NCBI GenBank assembly: GCA_963716925.1
Contig: CAVQUX010000006.1
Location: forward strand, 496,001-560,000
Direction: 5' to 3'
Length of the DNA: 64,000 bases
DNA from: DAISKN01 sp963716925
Lineage (GTDB): Bacteria; Acidobacteriota; Vicinamibacteria; Marinacidobacterales; SMYC01
Shown piece after piece: positions 37,849 to 45,950 of this stretch; within the stretch, counting starts at the first letter, position 1; each line of letters begins with the position of its first letter. The notes beneath the pieces were generated by a model. It was not told the origin of the DNA. It did not search any database and saw only the letters and a program-made list of their open reading frames with translations. Made by a program: the position numbers and the translations under genes.

Positions 37849-38610
37849 TCAGCCGGCTACGCCGCCGCCGTCGACTACGAGTGCCGTGCCGGTCACGAAG
37901 GAAGACTCGTCGGAGGCCAGGTATAGCACTGCGGCAGCGATTTCCTCGGCGGTACCGATACGACCGAGAGGCCGGTTTGCGGCTCCGGCGGCATAGTCGT
38001 CCCACGACATGCCCCGCTTGGCGGCGTCGTCGGGAAGCATGGGCGTCATCACGTCGCCGGGACATACGCAGTTGACGCGAATCCCCTGCGGACCGTGATC
38101 GATCGCCATCGCTTTGGCCATGACGATCAATCCGCCCTTGGCCGCGCAATATGCCGCCGCCTTGTCGCCCCCTTGGATTCCCCAGCCCGAGCTCATGTGA
38201 ATGATCGAGCCGCTGCGGCGCTCGATCATCGACGGTAACGCATACTTCGACATCAAGAACGCGCCCTTCAGGCTGGAGTCGATGGTCTCGTCCCACTCCT
38301 CCTCGGTGCAGTCCGGAACCGTCTTCGGATGGAATACGCCGGCATTGTTGAACAACACATCGATCCTGCCGAATCGCTCGAGCGTCCGCTCGACGGCCTC
38401 ACGACAGTCGTTCGCGATGCGCACATCAGACCGCAGGAACAGGGCCTCCCCACCCTTTGCCGCGATTGCCTGAAGAACCTGTTCGCCACGCTCCACGTTG
38501 CGCCCGGTGATCACGACCGCTGCACCCTCCGCCGCGAATCGAACCGCCGTCGCGGTGCCGATTCCCGAGGTTCCGCCGGTTATCAACGTGACCTTTCCTT
38601 CGAGTCTCAT
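37849..38610 (-). CDS. Short-chain dehydrogenase/reductase 1
   Basis: 253 residues from the ATG at 38610. Classical SDR: cofactor loop TGGTSGIG at about 11-18, NNAG at about 86-89, catalytic serine in IIHMSSGWG, and YCAAK at about 155-159. R/N residues after the glycine loop (ITGRNVERGEQ) suggest NADP(H), though this is not decisive. The C-terminus FVTGTALVVDGGGVAG is standard. It lies 26 bases behind a second SDR. The pair sits beside pseudogenes and a toxin-antitoxin pair, which suggests acquisition by transfer. Confidence 0.93.
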   Translation of the reverse strand: MRLEGKVTLITGGTSGIGTATAVRFAAEGAAVVITGRNVERGEQVLQAIAAKGGEALFLRSDVRIANDCREAVERTLERFGRIDVLFNNAGVFHPKTVPDCTEEEWDETIDSSLKGAFLMSKYALPSMIERRSGSIIHMSSGWGIQGGDKAAAYCAAKGGLIVMAKAMAIDHGPQGIRVNCVCPGDVMTPMLPDDAAKRGMSWDDYAAGAANRPLGRIGTAEEIAAAVLYLASDESSFVTGTALVVDGGGVAG

Positions 38611-38636
38611 TCGCCGAATCCCCCCTGTTTGCCGAT

Positions 38637-39398
38637 TCAATGAGCCCACTGGCTGCATAGACCTCCGGTGGTCTCCGCACCATCCATGACGTAGACCTGG
38701 CCGGTAGCGAACCCGGCGTCGTCGGAGGCGAGGAACGCGAACAGTGCGGCAATCTCTTCAGGTTTCGCATGTCGTCCCATCGGGATCTTGCGGTTGACCG
38801 CGTCCAGCATTTCGTCGGTGTATTCGGCGCGTTGCATCGGCGTCAGCACGTAGCCTGGGGAAACTGCGTTTACGCGGACGATCGGAGCGAGCTCCAGCGC
38901 CATCGCCTGGGTGAGCGCTAGCACACCGCCTTTGCTGGCACTGTAATCCGCGTAATGCGGGTATCCGGTATTTCCTGCGGTGGAAGCCGTGTTGAGAATC
39001 ACGCCGGAACCCTTGTCCACCATATGCCGCGCGGCTTCCTGCGCCACGTTGAATACGCCGGTGAGATTCACCCCCAATACGGTGTTCCATTCCTCGTTCG
39101 TAATCTTCAGGAAGTCGTGCCGAATGCTGATACCGGCGTTGTTGATCAGCACGTCGACCGAGCCCATGCAATCAATCGCCTCCTGAAAAGCCCTGCGCAC
39201 CTGCTCCCTGGCGGACACGTCGGCGTGGATTACCGCGCCCAGGTCGGGCAGTTCCTCAGCAACCCGCGTTCGTGCATCCGAGTCCCGATCGAGGACGCAA
39301 ACGGCGCAGCCCTCTTCGAGAAAACGCGCCGCAGTGGCCTGACCTATGCCGCTTGCGCCGCCCGTCACCAAGACGTTCTTGCCCTTCAAGCCGCGCAT
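38637..39398 (-). CDS. Short-chain dehydrogenase/reductase 2
   Basis: 253 residues. Cofactor motif TGGASGIG at about 12-19, an aspartate in VCVLDRDSD that favours NAD, NNAGIS at about 87-92, the catalytic serine in NTASTAGNTG, and YSASK at about 154-158. C-terminus GQVYVMDGAETTGG. Only about one-third similar to SDR 1, so the two are an ancient pair or catalyse successive steps. Upstream bases 39440-39540 are clearly more AT-rich than the surroundings and probably hold the promoter. Confidence 0.93.
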   Translation of the reverse strand: MRGLKGKNVLVTGGASGIGQATAARFLEEGCAVCVLDRDSDARTRVAEELPDLGAVIHADVSAREQVRRAFQEAIDCMGSVDVLINNAGISIRHDFLKITNEEWNTVLGVNLTGVFNVAQEAARHMVDKGSGVILNTASTAGNTGYPHYADYSASKGGVLALTQAMALELAPIVRVNAVSPGYVLTPMQRAEYTDEMLDAVNRKIPMGRHAKPEEIAALFAFLASDDAGFATGQVYVMDGAETTGGLCSQWAH

Positions 39399-39708
39399 GG
39401 GTCGCCTCCTGTAAGTCTGGCCCCGAATGATTGCACCGGCCAGCGATGCACTGAGAAGACTAATTGATTGGTGTAAGAAGGGTAAACCATTTTTTCCGAA
39501 TTCAATCCAGTATCAACAGTTGCTGACGGAACTTGAGATTTGAGTCCTGGAGGCCCCTGAACCTCCGGAACCCCGGTTGGCAGGGTTGCTCGAAACGACC
39601 CCGATCGTTCACCGGGCAGGAGGACAATCATCGATGGCGGATTCGCTCGTCAAACGGTTGCCATTCTTTCAATGGGAAGCCCGGACTGGACTATCGCGTC
39701 AGACGTGA
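39399..39708. other. AT-richer spacer upstream of the SDR pair
   Basis: About 310 bases of lower GC than the rest of the window, especially 39460-39540. No frame here has family signal. It should contain the minus-strand promoter of the SDR genes. The composition break supports a junction between segments of different origin. Confidence 0.5.
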
Positions 39709-39795
39709 TTGTCCAGACAGTTTCCCCCTACCGCGTCCTGGACAGGCTCGGCGGCGAAGGGAGTCGTCTACCGGGCGAAGGTCCACCACCCGACC
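39709..39795 (+). pseudogene. Scrap of a Ser/Thr kinase N-lobe
   Basis: The plus strand reads VQTVSPYRVLDRLGGEG and, after a one-base shift, GVVYRAKVH. This matches the opening of acidobacterial Ser/Thr kinases (SHYRVLEKLGGGGMGVVYKAED-like), including the glycine loop. Nothing else of a kinase remains, so it is a remnant left by deletion or recombination just downstream of hicA. Confidence 0.55.
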
Positions 39796-39808
39796 CCGAT
39801 GAGCAAGT

Positions 39809-40031
39809 TCAGAGGAGGGTGACGAAGCCTTCTACGGTCAAACCCGCTTTCCGAATCAGGGCACGCAACGTGCCGGATTTCAACTCGCGGTGATCGGGCA
39901 CGGAAAGCGTCAGAGAATGACCGGGTTTCGTCAAGATGAGGTGGCTTAACACGCTGGCGCTGAAGCACGAACCCGGCCTTCTGGAAGGCTGCGGCGACTT
40001 CACGACCGGAGACCGCCGGCAGCGAGGCCAT
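39809..40031 (-). CDS. hicA: HicA-type mRNA interferase toxin, frame interrupted
   Basis: HicA toxins are small dsRBD-like RNases. The N-terminus LPAVSGREVAAAFQKAGFVLQRQR matches the family. After one extra base within the TTAA at 39946-39949, the continuation SHLILTKPGH, with the catalytic histidine region, leads to HRELKSGTLRALIRKAGLTVEGF. The repaired length is 73 residues, normal for HicA. The start overlaps the hicB stop as TGATG. Either the toxin is inactivated, which is common in decaying TA loci, or the shift is an assembly error. Confidence 0.8.
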
Positions 40032-40327
40032 CAGGCGGCGACTTCTGCCGCCACTTCCACGACCTGAGTCTCAATCGTAAGAGGCAAGCCTTCGGCTGCA
40101 CGGTCTTTGAGGCACGCCCGGATTTCCTCCGCGACGAGCTCCGGCGTCTCGACCGGCCCCGGATGATCTTCCTGCTTGCGCACTTCGAGGCAAAGGACGA
40201 TGGCCTCCCGAATGTTCGACAGAGTGTCCTCGCGAGAGTCGCCTTCGGAAATGCAGCCAGGTAGGGCCGGGCAAATCGCGGAGAAGCCACCGCGTGCTTC
40301 CGGGGCCAGGACTACAGTGAACTTCAC
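40031..40327 (-). CDS. hicB: HicB-type antitoxin
   Basis: 98 residues from a GTG at 40327; the frame is open to 40378, but family members begin with this KFTVVL strand. The partial RNase H-like fold is evident in LAPEARGGFSAICPALPGCISEGDS and TLSNIREAIVLCLE. The C-terminal part is a short helix/strand with ETQVVEVAAEV rather than a clear HTH. It precedes hicA, the antitoxin-first order seen in many hicBA loci, and should bind and neutralise the toxin and repress the operon. Confidence 0.88.
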   Translation of the reverse strand: MKFTVVLAPEARGGFSAICPALPGCISEGDSREDTLSNIREAIVLCLEVRKQEDHPGPVETPELVAEEIRACLKDRAAEGLPLTIETQVVEVAAEVAA

Positions 40328-40411
40328 ATCCGTATGATACCGCCAACCGCTCTGAATGAGCACTCGGTCTCGGGTCAACGGGAAAGCTCATGCCTTCGAG
40401 CGGCATTGGAA

Positions 40412-40834
40412 GCGATTCCGCCTGTTCCGCCTTTTCTGGAAGCAGAGTTTGATCGGGTCGCGCTCTTCCGGTGCTCCCGGGCAGGGAGAACCGTCTCCGT
40501 CTCCTGACGCGCCTCTCGGGTCTTCTCGCCCTGCGGTCGCCTGGCGTTCTCCATCTGGCGCTTCGGTCGCTACGAGCGTTTCCAGAGAAAAATCGTTCCG
40601 TGGGACGAGTTCTTGTGTGGTACGGGCATCGAGATCGAACTGTCGGACCTCGAGCTCACGACCTTACCCTCACCCGGGGAGGCGCTCCTCCCGCGTTTCG
40701 TTTCTGTCATGCGTTGAGCGACGATGAGGAGGGAGACCTCGCTCAGTCGCTTCCTGTCGACCCCGTTGGCGAGGCGCGACGCCGGCGCCGAGCCGAACCG
40801 CTACTACGTCCTCCGCTATCCCCAGACGGCGTAG
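40412..40834 (+). pseudogene. Decayed 3' copy of the class I methyltransferase gene
   Basis: Bases 40412-40834 align with about 34741-35172, the last 60% of the intact methyltransferase gene, same orientation. Shared words include gggagaaccgtctccg, the bases for FDRYERF (here reading frame-shifted FGRYERF), cgtttctgtcatgcg, and the end ccgctat/cccccagacggcgtag. Several small indels destroy the frame and motif I is absent. Its tail overlaps the 3' end of the small membrane protein gene on the other strand. It is a second example in this window, with the hydrolase fragment at 1-295, of a partial duplicate several kilobases from its parent. Confidence 0.8.
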
Positions 40835-41004
40835 ACCACCATCTGGGCGACGGCGACGAGGGAAGCCCAGAAGCGCACGTTTCGAAACCAGGGCGCCTTC
40901 GCCGTGGCGGGCGCGACGAGCCTCGGCGACACGAACAGGATAACCGCGAGCGCGAGGGCGTACATGAGAATCACCACCAGAGCGCCCGGCTCGATGCCCA
41001 TCAT
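40816..41004 (-). CDS. Small two-TM membrane protein, symporter partner
   Basis: 62 residues. TM1 is at about 9-26 (ALVVILMYALALAVILFV) and TM2 at about 44-59 (VRFWASLVAVAQMVVYAV). The start overlaps the stop of the Na+/solute symporter, so it is co-translated with it. Small hydrophobic proteins often accompany solute:sodium symporters and may assist assembly or act as a subunit; this is inferred from position only. The stop codon lies inside the antisense of the methyltransferase remnant, so the original C-terminus may have been replaced. Confidence 0.7.
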   Translation of the reverse strand: MMGIEPGALVVILMYALALAVILFVSPRLVAPATAKAPWFRNVRFWASLVAVAQMVVYAVWG

Positions 41005-42494
41005 CGGATCCAGCAGACGAGGCCGCGGAGCTCCTCGTCCGACTTTCTCGTCGTGAAGAGGCTCACGGCGACGAGGGTGAGCGAAGCGGCGACGAACGAC
41101 CAGAACGCGGTCCACAGATAGAGCTGGCCGGTCGCCGTCAGGACGGCGGCGGTGGCGACGCCCACCAGCATGCCGGCGACGCCGCCTTCGGCCGTCGCCC
41201 GCCGGGTCAGCATTCCGAAGAGCAGGACCGCGAAGAGCGCTCCCTGAAAGAACGAGAGGAACGTCTGAAAGGCTTCGAACACCGAGGCGAATCGCGTCTT
41301 GACCTGATAGCTGAAGAGCGCACCTCCCAGGAGGAGGCCGATCACGAGCCATCGTCCAAGAGCGAGGCACTCTTCGTCGGTCGCTTTCGGCCGCAGGAAC
41401 GGGCGATAGAGATCCGTGACCAGAAGCGTCGATGCGGAGTTGACGTACGACTCGAGATTCGCCATGACGCCGGCGATGAACGCGCCCATGAGGATCCCGA
41501 GCGCCCCCGGCGGAACCAGACGCTTCACCATGAGAGGCAACACCTGGTTCGCGTCCCATCCCTCACCAGGGGGTCCGAGCTCTTCTGCAAAGAGCGCGAG
41601 GGCGATGAGCCCCGGAAGCACCAGAAGGATGGGAAAGACGAGCTTGATGGCGGCGCAGAATACGTACGAAGCGCGGGCGTCGGCTTCGCTCGAAGCGCCG
41701 AGCGTCCTCTGAACGATGGCCTGGTTTCCGATCCAGTATGCGGGACCGAGCACCACCCCGAGACCAAGAACCACGGCGGGCCAGGGGTAGGCCGGGTGGC
41801 TCGCGGAAGGCAGGAGCTCGAAATGCTCCCGCGTCCAGGAGAGCTCGGAAACTCTCGCCATGAGGGTCTCGACGCCTCCGACCTCACGGATTCCGAGGAC
41901 GCAGATGAGAGTCGCTCCCGCGATGAGCACGACGCACGAGAACACCTCGGTCACCACGACGGCGCGAAGCCCGCCGGACGCGGTGAAGAGACCCACGAGA
42001 ACCGAGGTCACGCCCACCGAGACCCAGAACGACCATCCGAGAAGGCCCTCGAACATCGCCGCCGCGCTCACCAGAATGGTCGCGACCGTAGCGAGCATGA
42101 AGAGCGACCAGACGACGGCGAAGAACGTCCGCACCGATGGGTTGTAGCGCCGCCCCAGGTACTCGGGAATGGTGGTGACGTTCGAGCCCCAGAAGAACGG
42201 CATGAAGAGGAAGGCCGCAAGCAGGACCGGCAGGATGCAGCCTACGAAATCGAAATTCATCATGACGATTCCGTAGCGATACCCGTCCCCGGCGAGCCCG
42301 ATCATGTCCTTGGCGCCGATGTCGGAGACGACGAGGGACATCCCGGCGGCCCACCAGGGGATGGATTTTCCCGCGAGGAAGAAATCGCGGCTGGTTTTGA
42401 TTCCCCGGCTGGCCCAGAGCCCGAGCGCGGTAACCGTCAGGAGATAGGCGATGATGAGACCGATATCGAGCGCGGAGAGCTTCACCGATTCCAC
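41001..42494 (-). CDS. Sodium:solute symporter (SSS family)
   Basis: 497 residues with 12-13 membrane helices. Family landmarks: SRDFFLAGKSIPWWAAGMSLV near TM2, the GSNVTTIPEYLGRRY motif (about 105-119), and a Na+-site helix region GAFIAGVMANLESYVNSASTLLVTDLY at about 335-361. The C-terminal 90 residues add two helices. It imports an organic solute with Na+; the substrate cannot be read from sequence. In this block of exported deaminases it could take up the resulting keto-acid or amino acid. A 67-base gap separates it from corA. Confidence 0.92.
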   Translation of the reverse strand: MESVKLSALDIGLIIAYLLTVTALGLWASRGIKTSRDFFLAGKSIPWWAAGMSLVVSDIGAKDMIGLAGDGYRYGIVMMNFDFVGCILPVLLAAFLFMPFFWGSNVTTIPEYLGRRYNPSVRTFFAVVWSLFMLATVATILVSAAAMFEGLLGWSFWVSVGVTSVLVGLFTASGGLRAVVVTEVFSCVVLIAGATLICVLGIREVGGVETLMARVSELSWTREHFELLPSASHPAYPWPAVVLGLGVVLGPAYWIGNQAIVQRTLGASSEADARASYVFCAAIKLVFPILLVLPGLIALALFAEELGPPGEGWDANQVLPLMVKRLVPPGALGILMGAFIAGVMANLESYVNSASTLLVTDLYRPFLRPKATDEECLALGRWLVIGLLLGGALFSYQVKTRFASVFEAFQTFLSFFQGALFAVLLFGMLTRRATAEGGVAGMLVGVATAAVLTATGQLYLWTAFWSFVAASLTLVAVSLFTTRKSDEELRGLVCWIR

Positions 42495-42561
42495 AGCGGC
42501 GGGAATAGTACTCCATCACCGCTCTTGACCCGGGCTCCAATCCGGGCCGGGCGCTGGATTC

Positions 42562-43542
42562 TCATTTCAGCCAGCCTCGCGACCGGAAGTACCAGTGGAG
42601 CCCGCCGGCGACCAGCGCCATCAACCCGAGGGCGACAGGATAGCCATAGCGGTAGTGAAGTTCGGGCATCACGTCAAAGTTCATGCCCCAGATCCCGGCG
42701 AGCAGCGTCAACGGCATGAAGATGGCTGAAAGAATGGTGAGCAGGCCGAGGCGGCGGCTGGTCTCGGCCTGCTGGGCCGACTCGTACCGCTGCTGGAGAT
42801 CGCTCACGCGGCGATGCAGCCGGTCGATGTCGCGATCGGTCGCGCGAGTGGTCTCGACCACGATCTGGAATGTATCCGCGAGGCGACTGAGCGGGAGCGC
42901 GGCGCGGTCGCTGGCCTTCAGAACCTCGAGAACCGCGAGCTCCTCGTCCACCAGGCCGCCGAACTCCAGCACGCACCGCTTCAACGCCAGGATCGCCTCC
43001 AGGGCAACCGCCCGCGGATCCGAGTCCATCCTGCCAGCGAGCGCGTCCCCCTCCCGGCGGAGCTTCATGACCTGGCGTCGCAGCCGCGTGGCATGGAGGA
43101 GGACGAGGGCGCAGACGACGCCCGCGGTCGTCGCTTCCGGGAGCTTGAGCCTCGCGACCGGGGCCTCGTCGAGCACCGAATACCCCGCGAGCACCGAATA
43201 CCCCTCGGGCTGCTCGTGCATGGTGATCACGAGCCGGTCGAGGCAAAGGAGGCCGAACAGAGCCGGCGCCCCGCCTTCCTCTGCCGACGGAATGGGGTAG
43301 GCGACGAACAGGGACTCGGTGAGTGGGAGGATCCTCGTCGCGCCGTCACCGATTTGCAGCTGATCGAGCAGCCCCGCATCCAGGCCGAGTCCGGCCAGCC
43401 AGGCCGTCACGGCCTCCGGGCGACCACCTTCGATGTCGATCCAGTAGGGACCGGCACCGGCTCGCCACCCCGCAACAGCCGTGGCCTCGGCCTCCGGCCT
43501 CATGCCGCTGCCGGCGTCGAGGGCGAGGCAAGTGACCTTCAT
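42562..43542 (-). CDS. corA: CorA-like divalent-cation channel
   Basis: 326 residues. The N-terminal alpha/beta cytoplasmic domain (1-200), the long stalk helix (about 200-265) and two C-terminal TMs (LLTILSAIFMPLTLLAGIWG and YPVALGLMALVAGGLHWYF) follow the CorA/ZntB plan, with the signature GMNF between them. The loop after it is MPEL as in CorA. An 18-base tandem duplication (43171-43186 and 43189-43204) duplicates GYSVL in the cytoplasmic domain. Transport of Mg2+ or Zn2+ is likely. The gene is preceded by repeat copy A, described separately. Confidence 0.9.
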   Translation of the reverse strand: MKVTCLALDAGSGMRPEAEATAVAGWRAGAGPYWIDIEGGRPEAVTAWLAGLGLDAGLLDQLQIGDGATRILPLTESLFVAYPIPSAEEGGAPALFGLLCLDRLVITMHEQPEGYSVLAGYSVLDEAPVARLKLPEATTAGVVCALVLLHATRLRRQVMKLRREGDALAGRMDSDPRAVALEAILALKRCVLEFGGLVDEELAVLEVLKASDRAALPLSRLADTFQIVVETTRATDRDIDRLHRRVSDLQQRYESAQQAETSRRLGLLTILSAIFMPLTLLAGIWGMNFDVMPELHYRYGYPVALGLMALVAGGLHWYFRSRGWLK

Positions 43543-43602
43543 GGCGGATCGACGGTGGCAACGGTAGCGACATACTCTTCCGGCATCGGCTTACGTCCTC
43601 CA

Positions 43603-43782
43603 CTGCTCCCGAGCACTGCCTCGACGTTCGACGTCGCCCCGCCGTCGACCGGCACCTCGTGATTGAGGTCGAGGTCGCGCCTCCACCAGCTTGTTGCCGG
43701 TGTTGCGGGGCCAGAGACATCGCCCAGCCGGCGGTGACGCTGGCACGCGGCTCGAATCCGCGCCTTCACGGCACTTCCGCCG
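43603..43782 (-). repeat. Repeat copy A upstream of corA (about 175 bases)
   Basis: About 80% identical to 44264-44437, same orientation. It ends about 60 bases before the corA start. On the minus strand it contains the conserved order TGA, a GC hairpin with loop ATTCGAG, AGCGTCACCGC, and a block encoding LDLNHEVPVDG. Differences from copy B shift frames and change amino acids freely, so this copy is not coding as a whole. No gene is seen in the rest of 43543-43856. Confidence 0.8.
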
Positions 43783-43856
43783 AGCGCGTTTCAATCGGCG
43801 AAATCACATGCAGCCCGGAAGCACGCCGAAAGGGGGAAGTGAACAGAATGACCCCG

Positions 43857-44180
43857 TCACCGCCTCCGGCTGGTCTCGTGGGCCGTCACCTTGGTGATGA
43901 ACGCCACGAAGACACCGACCCCCAGGACGATGTAGATCATGGTGAACACTTTCGACAGCGGCAGGGTCGGATGAAAGTCGCCATAGCCGACCGTGGCCAG
44001 GGTACTCACGCTGAAGTACAGGGAATCGAGGATTCCCCAGCCCTCGACCGCCGAGTAGAAGACCGTTCCGGAAACGAGCAGGCCGACGAGGACGAACAAC
44101 AGCGCGCGGAACTCCGCATCCTTCAGCCCGTGGCCGAAGGCGCGAATGAAGCGCGCGAGGGTCAGCGAGAACAACGACAT
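43857..44180 (-). CDS. Two-TM potassium channel
   Basis: 107 residues from the ATG at 44180, which has a strong AAGGAG site upstream. TM1 (RALLFVLVGLLVSGTVFYSA), pore helix (LDSLYFSVSTL) with selectivity filter ATVGYGDF at about 68-75, and TM2 (IVLGVGVFVAFITKVTA) form a minimal KcsA-like pore without RCK or voltage-sensor domain. The frame stays open upstream to 44315 through repeat copy B. The gene would let K+ move in response to pH or voltage changes and sits between HdeD/VIT1-like proteins and CorA. Confidence 0.9.
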   Translation of the reverse strand: MSLFSLTLARFIRAFGHGLKDAEFRALLFVLVGLLVSGTVFYSAVEGWGILDSLYFSVSTLATVGYGDFHPTLPLSKVFTMIYIVLGVGVFVAFITKVTAHETSRRR

Positions 44181-44522
44181 CGGTGCTCCTTGTATGTACG
44201 TCAAGTACGCGCGAGTGCCACAGGATCGAGGATCGCAGATGCCGTTGTCGGTGCAGCTTCCCATGCTCCCGAGCGCTGCCTCGACGTTCGTCGTCGCCTC
44301 GCCGTCGACCGGCACCTCGTGATTGAGGTCGAGGCCTCCCGCCCCCCGCAGCTCGTTGCCGGTGTTGCGGGCGAGATAGCTCGCCCAGCCTGCGGTGACG
44401 CTGGTGCGCGACTCGAATCCGCACCTTCACGGCGACGCTACGCCTACTTCCTGCGGCGGGCCGGCCACGGCCCCCGAAGCGGACGCCAGCGCGAGGAGAA
44501 AAGCGGCGCCCAACGTGCTCAT
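44181..44522 (-). pseudogene. Secretory-leader gene with an in-frame UGA, running into the K+ channel frame
   Basis: An ATG at 44520-44522 overlaps the stop of the VIT1-like gene (ATGA) and begins a signal peptide, LGAAFLLALASASGAVAG, followed by PPQEVGVASP and then UGA at about 44429. In the same frame the reading continues RCGFESRTSVTAGWASYLA, NTGNELRGAGG, LDLNHEVPVDG, CTDNGICDPRSC and then directly into the channel's MSLF. So one nonsense codon is all that separates the leader from the downstream reading. Most simply this is a small exported-protein gene with a stop, hence a pseudogene or a 31-codon leader peptide. Recoding of UGA cannot be excluded. Confidence 0.5.
44264..44437 (-). repeat. 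Repeat copy B upstream of the K+ channel
   Basis: Partner of 43603-43782. It lies 84-257 bases upstream of the channel start. The minus strand carries TGAAGG, then a stem-loop of about five pairs around ATTCGAG. Stem positions differ from copy A as C-G to T-G and G-C to G-T, which keep pairing. The downstream block encodes LDLNHEVPVDGEATTNVEA. Identity to copy A extends over essentially the whole element and stops at both ends. Confidence 0.8.
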
Positions 44523-45207
44523 CCGCCGAGGGCGACGGTCGCCGCGACCAGGGCGAGGCCGAAGGCCACGAACCGGAGCGCGACGCGAAGGGGTCTCTCG
44601 CCCGTGTAACGCGCGAGCCCGTAGCCCACCGCGAACAGCAGGGCGAGGGCGAGCGTGTTCGAGACGCGCTGCGCGAGGGCGAGGTCGGGATCAGCGCGAA
44701 CGGGGCTGCGAGGAGCAGGAGCGACGCGTTCGCGAGCATGAAGATGGCGACCCCGCCCACGAGGTCGTCGCGCTTCACCCGGGCGCGCGGCGGCACCTTG
44801 ACACTCTCCAGGGCCGCCACCACCCTGTCCCACTCGGCCGAGGACAGGGCCTGGGCCACCACGGACGGCACCGAAGCCATGATCACCCTTCGGGCGGCCG
44901 CCGGCTCGTCGCGCAGCTGGCGGGCCAGGGAGTAGCTGCGGTTGCGGGAAGCGAGGCAGCTGAAGACGTACATGCAGCCGTCCACGAGCCCCCAGGCGAG
45001 GCTGCAGCCCACCGCCGCCCACAGCGTGGTGCGCACGTCGTCCTTGCCCTGCGAGGCCACGCGAAGCGTCCCGGTGAACGTGAGCACCAGGATGATCCCG
45101 TAGAGCAGCTCGGTGAGGCGGTCGATGGGGCTCAGGACGCCTCGGCTCGTGGAATCGGCAGACGGGCCCGAAGCCGGGTCCGGTGCGGGCGGCGGCTCCG
45201 AGGCCAT
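44519..45207 (-). CDS. VIT1/CCC1-like membrane protein, frame shifted
   Basis: About 229 residues when one base is restored. The ATG at 45207 begins MASEPPPAPDPASG. TMs include LLYGIILVLTFTGTL, LWAAVGCSLAWGLVDGCMYVF, a cytoplasmic helical insert (about 95-150), and then FMLANASLLLLAAPFAL. At 44688-44690 GGG on the plus strand (CCC on the coding strand) should be one longer; repaired, the protein continues IPDLALAQRVSNTLALALLFAVGYGLARY and a final TM. GLVDGCMY and the helical insert resemble VIT1-type metal transporters. It starts 2 bases after hdeD. Confidence 0.72.
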
Positions 45208-45209
45208 AT

Positions 45210-45782
45210 CTACGACAACCGCTTGGCCAGGCTCCGCGCCGCCGAGCCGACGGAGATCATGGAGATCCCGCTGAACAGCAGGTTGACCCCCACCAGCGTG
45301 CCGATGGCCCACAGCCCGGACAGCGGCCATTCCCGGAGCAGCAGGAATCCCAGGATCACGCCCATGACGGCGCTCACGAGCATGAAGCCCCATCCCTTCT
45401 CCGGGCGCACGTGGAAGGCGAGGAGGGCGCCGGAGATTCCATCCACCAGCAGGTAGCCCCCGAGCAACAGGGTCAGGGTCGCCAGCCCGATTCCGGGTCG
45501 GGCCGTGAGGACGAGGCCGGCCCCGACCGTGAGCATGCCGCCGATGAACGCGAGGGTGCCCTGGCCGAACGACCCGGCGCTGAACGCGCCGATGGTCCTC
45601 GCGACGCCGGCGATCGCCATCGCGACCCCGATGAAGACGACGACGCCGAGGCCGCTGGCCAAAGGAGATCCCATGGCCAGGAAGCCCGCGATCACCGTCA
45701 CCACCCCCAGCCCCACGATCCACCCCGCGTTCTTCGCGGCCTTCTGGGCCCAGCTACCGATCGTCTCTCTCAAGTCTCCCAT
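45210..45782 (-). CDS. HdeD-like membrane protein (DUF308)
   Basis: 190 residues, six predicted TMs in three DUF308 hairpins: GWIVGLGVVTVIAGFLAMGSP, VVVFIGVAMAIAGVARTIGA, GMLTVGAGLVLTARP, LTLLLGGYLLVDGISGALLAF, MLVSAVMGVILGFLLLREWP and LWAIGTLVGVNLLFSGISMI. E. coli HdeD belongs to an acid-resistance gene set; here the acid link is inferred from homology and from the neighbouring periplasmic glutaminase. It begins after the glsA segment and leads the membrane-protein group. Confidence 0.92.
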   Translation of the reverse strand: MGDLRETIGSWAQKAAKNAGWIVGLGVVTVIAGFLAMGSPLASGLGVVVFIGVAMAIAGVARTIGAFSAGSFGQGTLAFIGGMLTVGAGLVLTARPGIGLATLTLLLGGYLLVDGISGALLAFHVRPEKGWGFMLVSAVMGVILGFLLLREWPLSGLWAIGTLVGVNLLFSGISMISVGSAARSLAKRLS

Positions 45783-45828
45783 ATCGTTCCTCCTTTTCGA
45801 GACTGAACCTCACCCAATGAGCGGGCGG

Positions 45829-45947
45829 CTAATTCTTCGCCGCCTTCTCGACCTTTATCGCGAGCGCCTCGGCGTAAGTGAGCTCGACCGTGTCCCCCAC
45901 GCTCACCCCCTTGAGCTTCGCCGGGTCCTTCACCTTGATCGTCCGAA
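45829..45947 (-). pseudogene. 3' remnant of a small conserved protein gene
   Basis: Directly behind the glutaminase stop, in a different frame, the minus strand encodes IRTIKVKDPAKLKGV and SVGDTVELTYAEALAIKVEKA, ending at 45829. This resembles the C-terminus of small exported beta-barrel-like proteins that contain GDTVEITYTEALAIxVE. The N-terminal part is missing, because the homology is interrupted at the glsA 3' end. It marks a deletion or insertion junction between glsA and hdeD. Confidence 0.55.
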
Positions 45948-45950
45948 TGG

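Noticed and set aside
43735..43770. A tRNA T-arm-like sequence (CGCGG, seven-base loop, CCGCG) in repeat copy A
   Set aside because: No acceptor stem, D-arm or anticodon arm can be placed around it on either strand, and the second copy is less tRNA-like.
43804..45723. Very long (639-codon) minus-strand open frame across hdeD, VIT1-like and channel genes
   Set aside because: Mostly arginine/glycine-rich shadow of the real genes; only the stretch that encodes the VIT1-like N-terminus is genuine.
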